Below, piece by piece: positions 43,405-44,982 of a DNA stretch of 44,982 bases; the first letter of the stretch is position 1, and every line of letters starts with the position of its first letter. A program made the position numbers and the translations under genes. Source of the DNA: an uncultured Acidimicrobiales bacterium (lineage in GTDB: Bacteria > Actinomycetota > Acidimicrobiia > Acidimicrobiales > SHLQ01); assembly GCA_938084885.1 (NCBI GenBank), contig CALKGG010000016.1, positions 1 to 44,982 on the forward strand, written 5' to 3'. The notes below the pieces were generated by a model, which was not told the origin of the DNA, made no database searches, and worked only from the letters and a program-made list of their open reading frames with translations.

Positions 43405-44114
43405 GACGCCAGTTCCGGTGTGTGCTCTGGCGAACCAAGCTCGATCGTGCGGGTGAACCGGGTGGCGAAATGGGGGTCGTGACTCACGAAGATCAGTGTG
43501 CAGTTTCGGGCGTCGGCTTCGTGAAAGAGCAGGTCGACAAAGCGGTCTCGGTTGTCGGCATCGAGGGCCGAGGTTGGTTCGTCGGCAATGATGATTTCGG
43601 GGTCGCCAATCAGTGCACGCGCAACGGCAACACGCTGTTGTTGGCCGACGCTCAGTTTGTGTACGTGGGCGTCGTGGAACTCGCCGACGAGATTGAGTGC
43701 GTCGAGCAGCCGCCGAGCAGTGGTTTCGACATCGCTATCGACGGTTGCACGGCGTTGTTTGCGGGACGAAAACGCGCACGCCAGCGTGACGTTTTCGAGG
43801 GTCGTCAGGTACGGCAACAAGTTGAACTGTTGGAAGATGACGCCGATGTGATCGGCCCGAAACTGGTCGCGTCGGCTGACCGAGAGCTCGGTCAGGTCGG
43901 TTCCGAGCAGCCGAATAGTGCCACTCGTCGGCGTGTGTACGCCAGCGAGAAGATTGAGCAACGTGGTCTTGCCGCTCCCGCTCGCCCCGCGCACAAACAA
44001 ATGTTCACCGGCGGCGAGGTGGAGCTCATCGATATCGATGAGCTGTTCGCTTTGTCCTGGCCAGCCAAAGCGCGCGTTCTCAAGGTGAAGAATTGGGGGA
44101 TGGTCGGCGGTCAA
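43401..44114 (-). CDS. LolD/MacB-type ABC transporter ATPase
   Basis: A 237-residue ATPase of the LolD/MacB class. Walker A is GASGSGKTT, the signature LSVGQQQRVAVARAL, Walker B IIIADEPTSALD and the switch histidine is in FVSHDPHF. I chose the TTG at 44114 because it overlaps the DUF2796 stop (TTGA), giving tight coupling. An ATG at 44183 in the same frame would overlap the preceding gene by 73 bases, and its extra residues are not conserved-looking. It powers the permease encoded next, with which it overlaps by four bases. Confidence 0.92.
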   Translation of the reverse strand: MTADHPPILHLENARFGWPGQSEQLIDIDELHLAAGEHLFVRGASGSGKTTLLNLLAGVHTPTSGTIRLLGTDLTELSVSRRDQFRADHIGVIFQQFNLLPYLTTLENVTLACAFSSRKQRRATVDSDVETTARRLLDALNLVGEFHDAHVHKLSVGQQQRVAVARALIGDPEIIIADEPTSALDADNRDRFVDLLFHEADARNCTLIFVSHDPHFATRFTRTIELGSPEHTPELAS

Positions 44115-44839
44115 CGTTCGAGACGTATCGTCGTCTGCTGTCGAGACAGCTCGGTTGCTGATTGACCTGTTTCGGAGATCCATTCCGCGTCGATGTCTTC
44201 AAAACCGCCGAACGCGTCGAAGAGCGCGCCGAAGTCGATTTCGGTGATCTCGTCGGGCTCTTCACAGGTGAACGTCCACGAGACGGTGATCTCCGAGTGG
44301 CTTGCTTCGCGGTTGGACTCGGTGGCTACGGGTTCGGCCAACTCGCAGATCGCTGCGTTGCTAATGGCGATCATGTCGGCCGAGGTCAGGGTCTGGGTCC
44401 GATCGGCGATGGTTGTTAGATCTTCTTCGGTTTCGGCTTCGTACTCGAAACCAAACACGTTCTCGGTCGGGCTGATGAGGTCAATCGCGACGTCACTGCC
44501 GATCCAGGCAACGGTGACGTCGGCTGCGCCATGGACGTGAGCGCCAAGCCCGGCTGCCCCGCCGTCGTGGTCGTCGTCATCGTGATCGTCGTGATCGTCA
44601 TGATCGTCATGATCGGCCAGGTTCTCGTCATGACCGTCGTCCTCGGCGAATGCCGCCTGCGGCGTGGCCGATACCTCCTCGGCGGTCAATGCAGTAGACG
44701 ACTCCGCAGACGAACCGCATGCAGCGAGCATGAGGGCCAGCACACCGGACGCGAGACACCACGTGCGGAGACGTTGGCGACGCGCGGAGCTCGTTGCCGG
44801 TACATCAGCGCTTTGCATCCTTCGACGTTCTACAGACAT
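44111..44839 (-). CDS. DUF2796 (ZrgA-like) His/Asp-rich zinc-binding lipoprotein
   Basis: A 242-residue lipoprotein. Signal peptide and lipobox LAAC are at about residues 25-42. A long His/Asp repeat follows (DHDDHDDHDDHDDDDHD, about residues 75-92). The DUF2796 domain then begins AHVHGAADVTVAWIG and contains ENVFGFEYEAETEEDL, and two cysteines in AAICELAEP and WTFTCEEP may form a disulfide. In Vibrio the homologous ZrgA binds zinc and works with an ABC system to bring in zinc; that role is inferred here. GAGGAG lies 7 bases before the ATG at 44839. A Zur box at 44912-44926 precedes the gene, making it the first gene of a four-gene, zinc-repressed operon. Confidence 0.92.
   Translation of the reverse strand: MSVERRRMQSADVPATSSARRQRLRTWCLASGVLALMLAACGSSAESSTALTAEEVSATPQAAFAEDDGHDENLADHDDHDDHDDHDDDDHDGGAAGLGAHVHGAADVTVAWIGSDVAIDLISPTENVFGFEYEAETEEDLTTIADRTQTLTSADMIAISNAAICELAEPVATESNREASHSEITVSWTFTCEEPDEITEIDFGALFDAFGGFEDIDAEWISETGQSATELSRQQTTIRLER
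44571..44618. repeat. Short tandem repeat coding the His/Asp stretch
   Basis: Repeated 9-base units of the type GATCGTCAT / GATCGTCGT run through this part of the DUF2796 gene and encode the alternating His-Asp-Asp segment on the minus strand. Copy number may vary by slippage, which would change the number of metal-binding residues. Confidence 0.7.
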
Positions 44840-44911
44840 TTCAAGCTCCTCGATCGCTGGTTCGATCGTGCGAGTGGGTCGTCCCGGCGGGACCAAACTG
44901 TTCCGAGCATT

Positions 44912-44926
44912 TGAGAATGATTATCA
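44912..44926. promoter_or_regulatory. Zur box before the ZrgA-like operon
   Basis: TGAGAATGATTATCA is a 15-base inverted repeat with 6 of 7 half-site pairs complementary, the best match in the window to the actinobacterial Zur pattern. It lies 73 bases upstream of the DUF2796 start. The remaining bases to the window edge show no other feature. Confidence 0.8.
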
Positions 44927-44982
44927 AACAAGCATAGGGCCTCTCGGAGTCATCGGCATGACACCCACGAAACATGACCCCT

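Noticed and set aside
44571..44618. Tandem short repeats resembling a repeat array
   Set aside because: Units are 9 bases with no spacers and encode the His/Asp stretch of the DUF2796 protein, so this is not a CRISPR array.

Overview
The window looks like a chromosomal segment of a high-GC actinobacterium, probably a free-living marine or freshwater member of the Acidimicrobiia (Ilumatobacter-like). This assignment is an inference from base composition, gene families and promoter style; no rRNA marker is present. No tRNA, rRNA, CRISPR array, phage or insertion sequence was recognised. About 39 protein genes fill almost all of the sequence, and no gene-free stretch exceeds about 210 bases apart from the regulatory gap at 4264-4504.

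Layout. Positions 1-2483: the start of an exported protein, a membrane patatin and an RRM protein. Positions 2509-9229: an N-methyl-amine oxidation block (etfA, etfB, a dimethylglycine/sarcosine dehydrogenase-like flavoprotein, an alditol oxidase and a GntR/FadR regulator). Three copies of the palindrome TGATATATCA tie this block together. Positions 9285-14564: two arrestin-like proteins, a two-component system and a divergent MMPL exporter. Positions 14644-18780: malonyl-CoA decarboxylase, a lipoprotein, a DUF2786 protein, a Tat-exported intradiol dioxygenase-like protein and a haloalkane dehalogenase. Positions 18840-22067: a 1075-residue surface protein made of DUF11-like repeats. Positions 22218-28995: a zinc-ribbon YjdM protein, a DUF418 membrane protein, an NmrA-type reductase, a MaoC-type dehydratase, a GAF-GGDEF protein, a fatty acid desaturase and a divergent HisD homologue.

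Positions 28978-32137 hold a zinc uptake locus, znuB-znuA and znuC-zur, transcribed divergently across two Zur-like boxes. Positions 32180-41360 carry a coiled-coil lytic transglycosylase, a tightly overlapping three-gene operon of unknown function (M19-like, 571-residue unknown, DUF3726), xylose isomerase, a Crp/Fnr regulator and a class III aminotransferase. Positions 41385-44982 hold a second putative zinc locus: a His/Asp-rich DUF2796 lipoprotein, a LolD-type ATPase, an FtsX-type permease and a DUF3299 lipoprotein. It starts behind a near-perfect Zur box.

Three observations deserve most attention. The first is a small zinc regulon with a ZrgA-like system joined to Znu through shared Zur boxes. 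The second is an unknown operon at 34252-37632 whose M19 member has lost the HxD metal ligands. The third is a self-contained GntR regulon for N-methyl amine and alditol oxidation. In addition, at least 13 genes start 6 or 7 bases after a TANNNT hexamer, which indicates widespread leaderless translation and was used here to set start codons.
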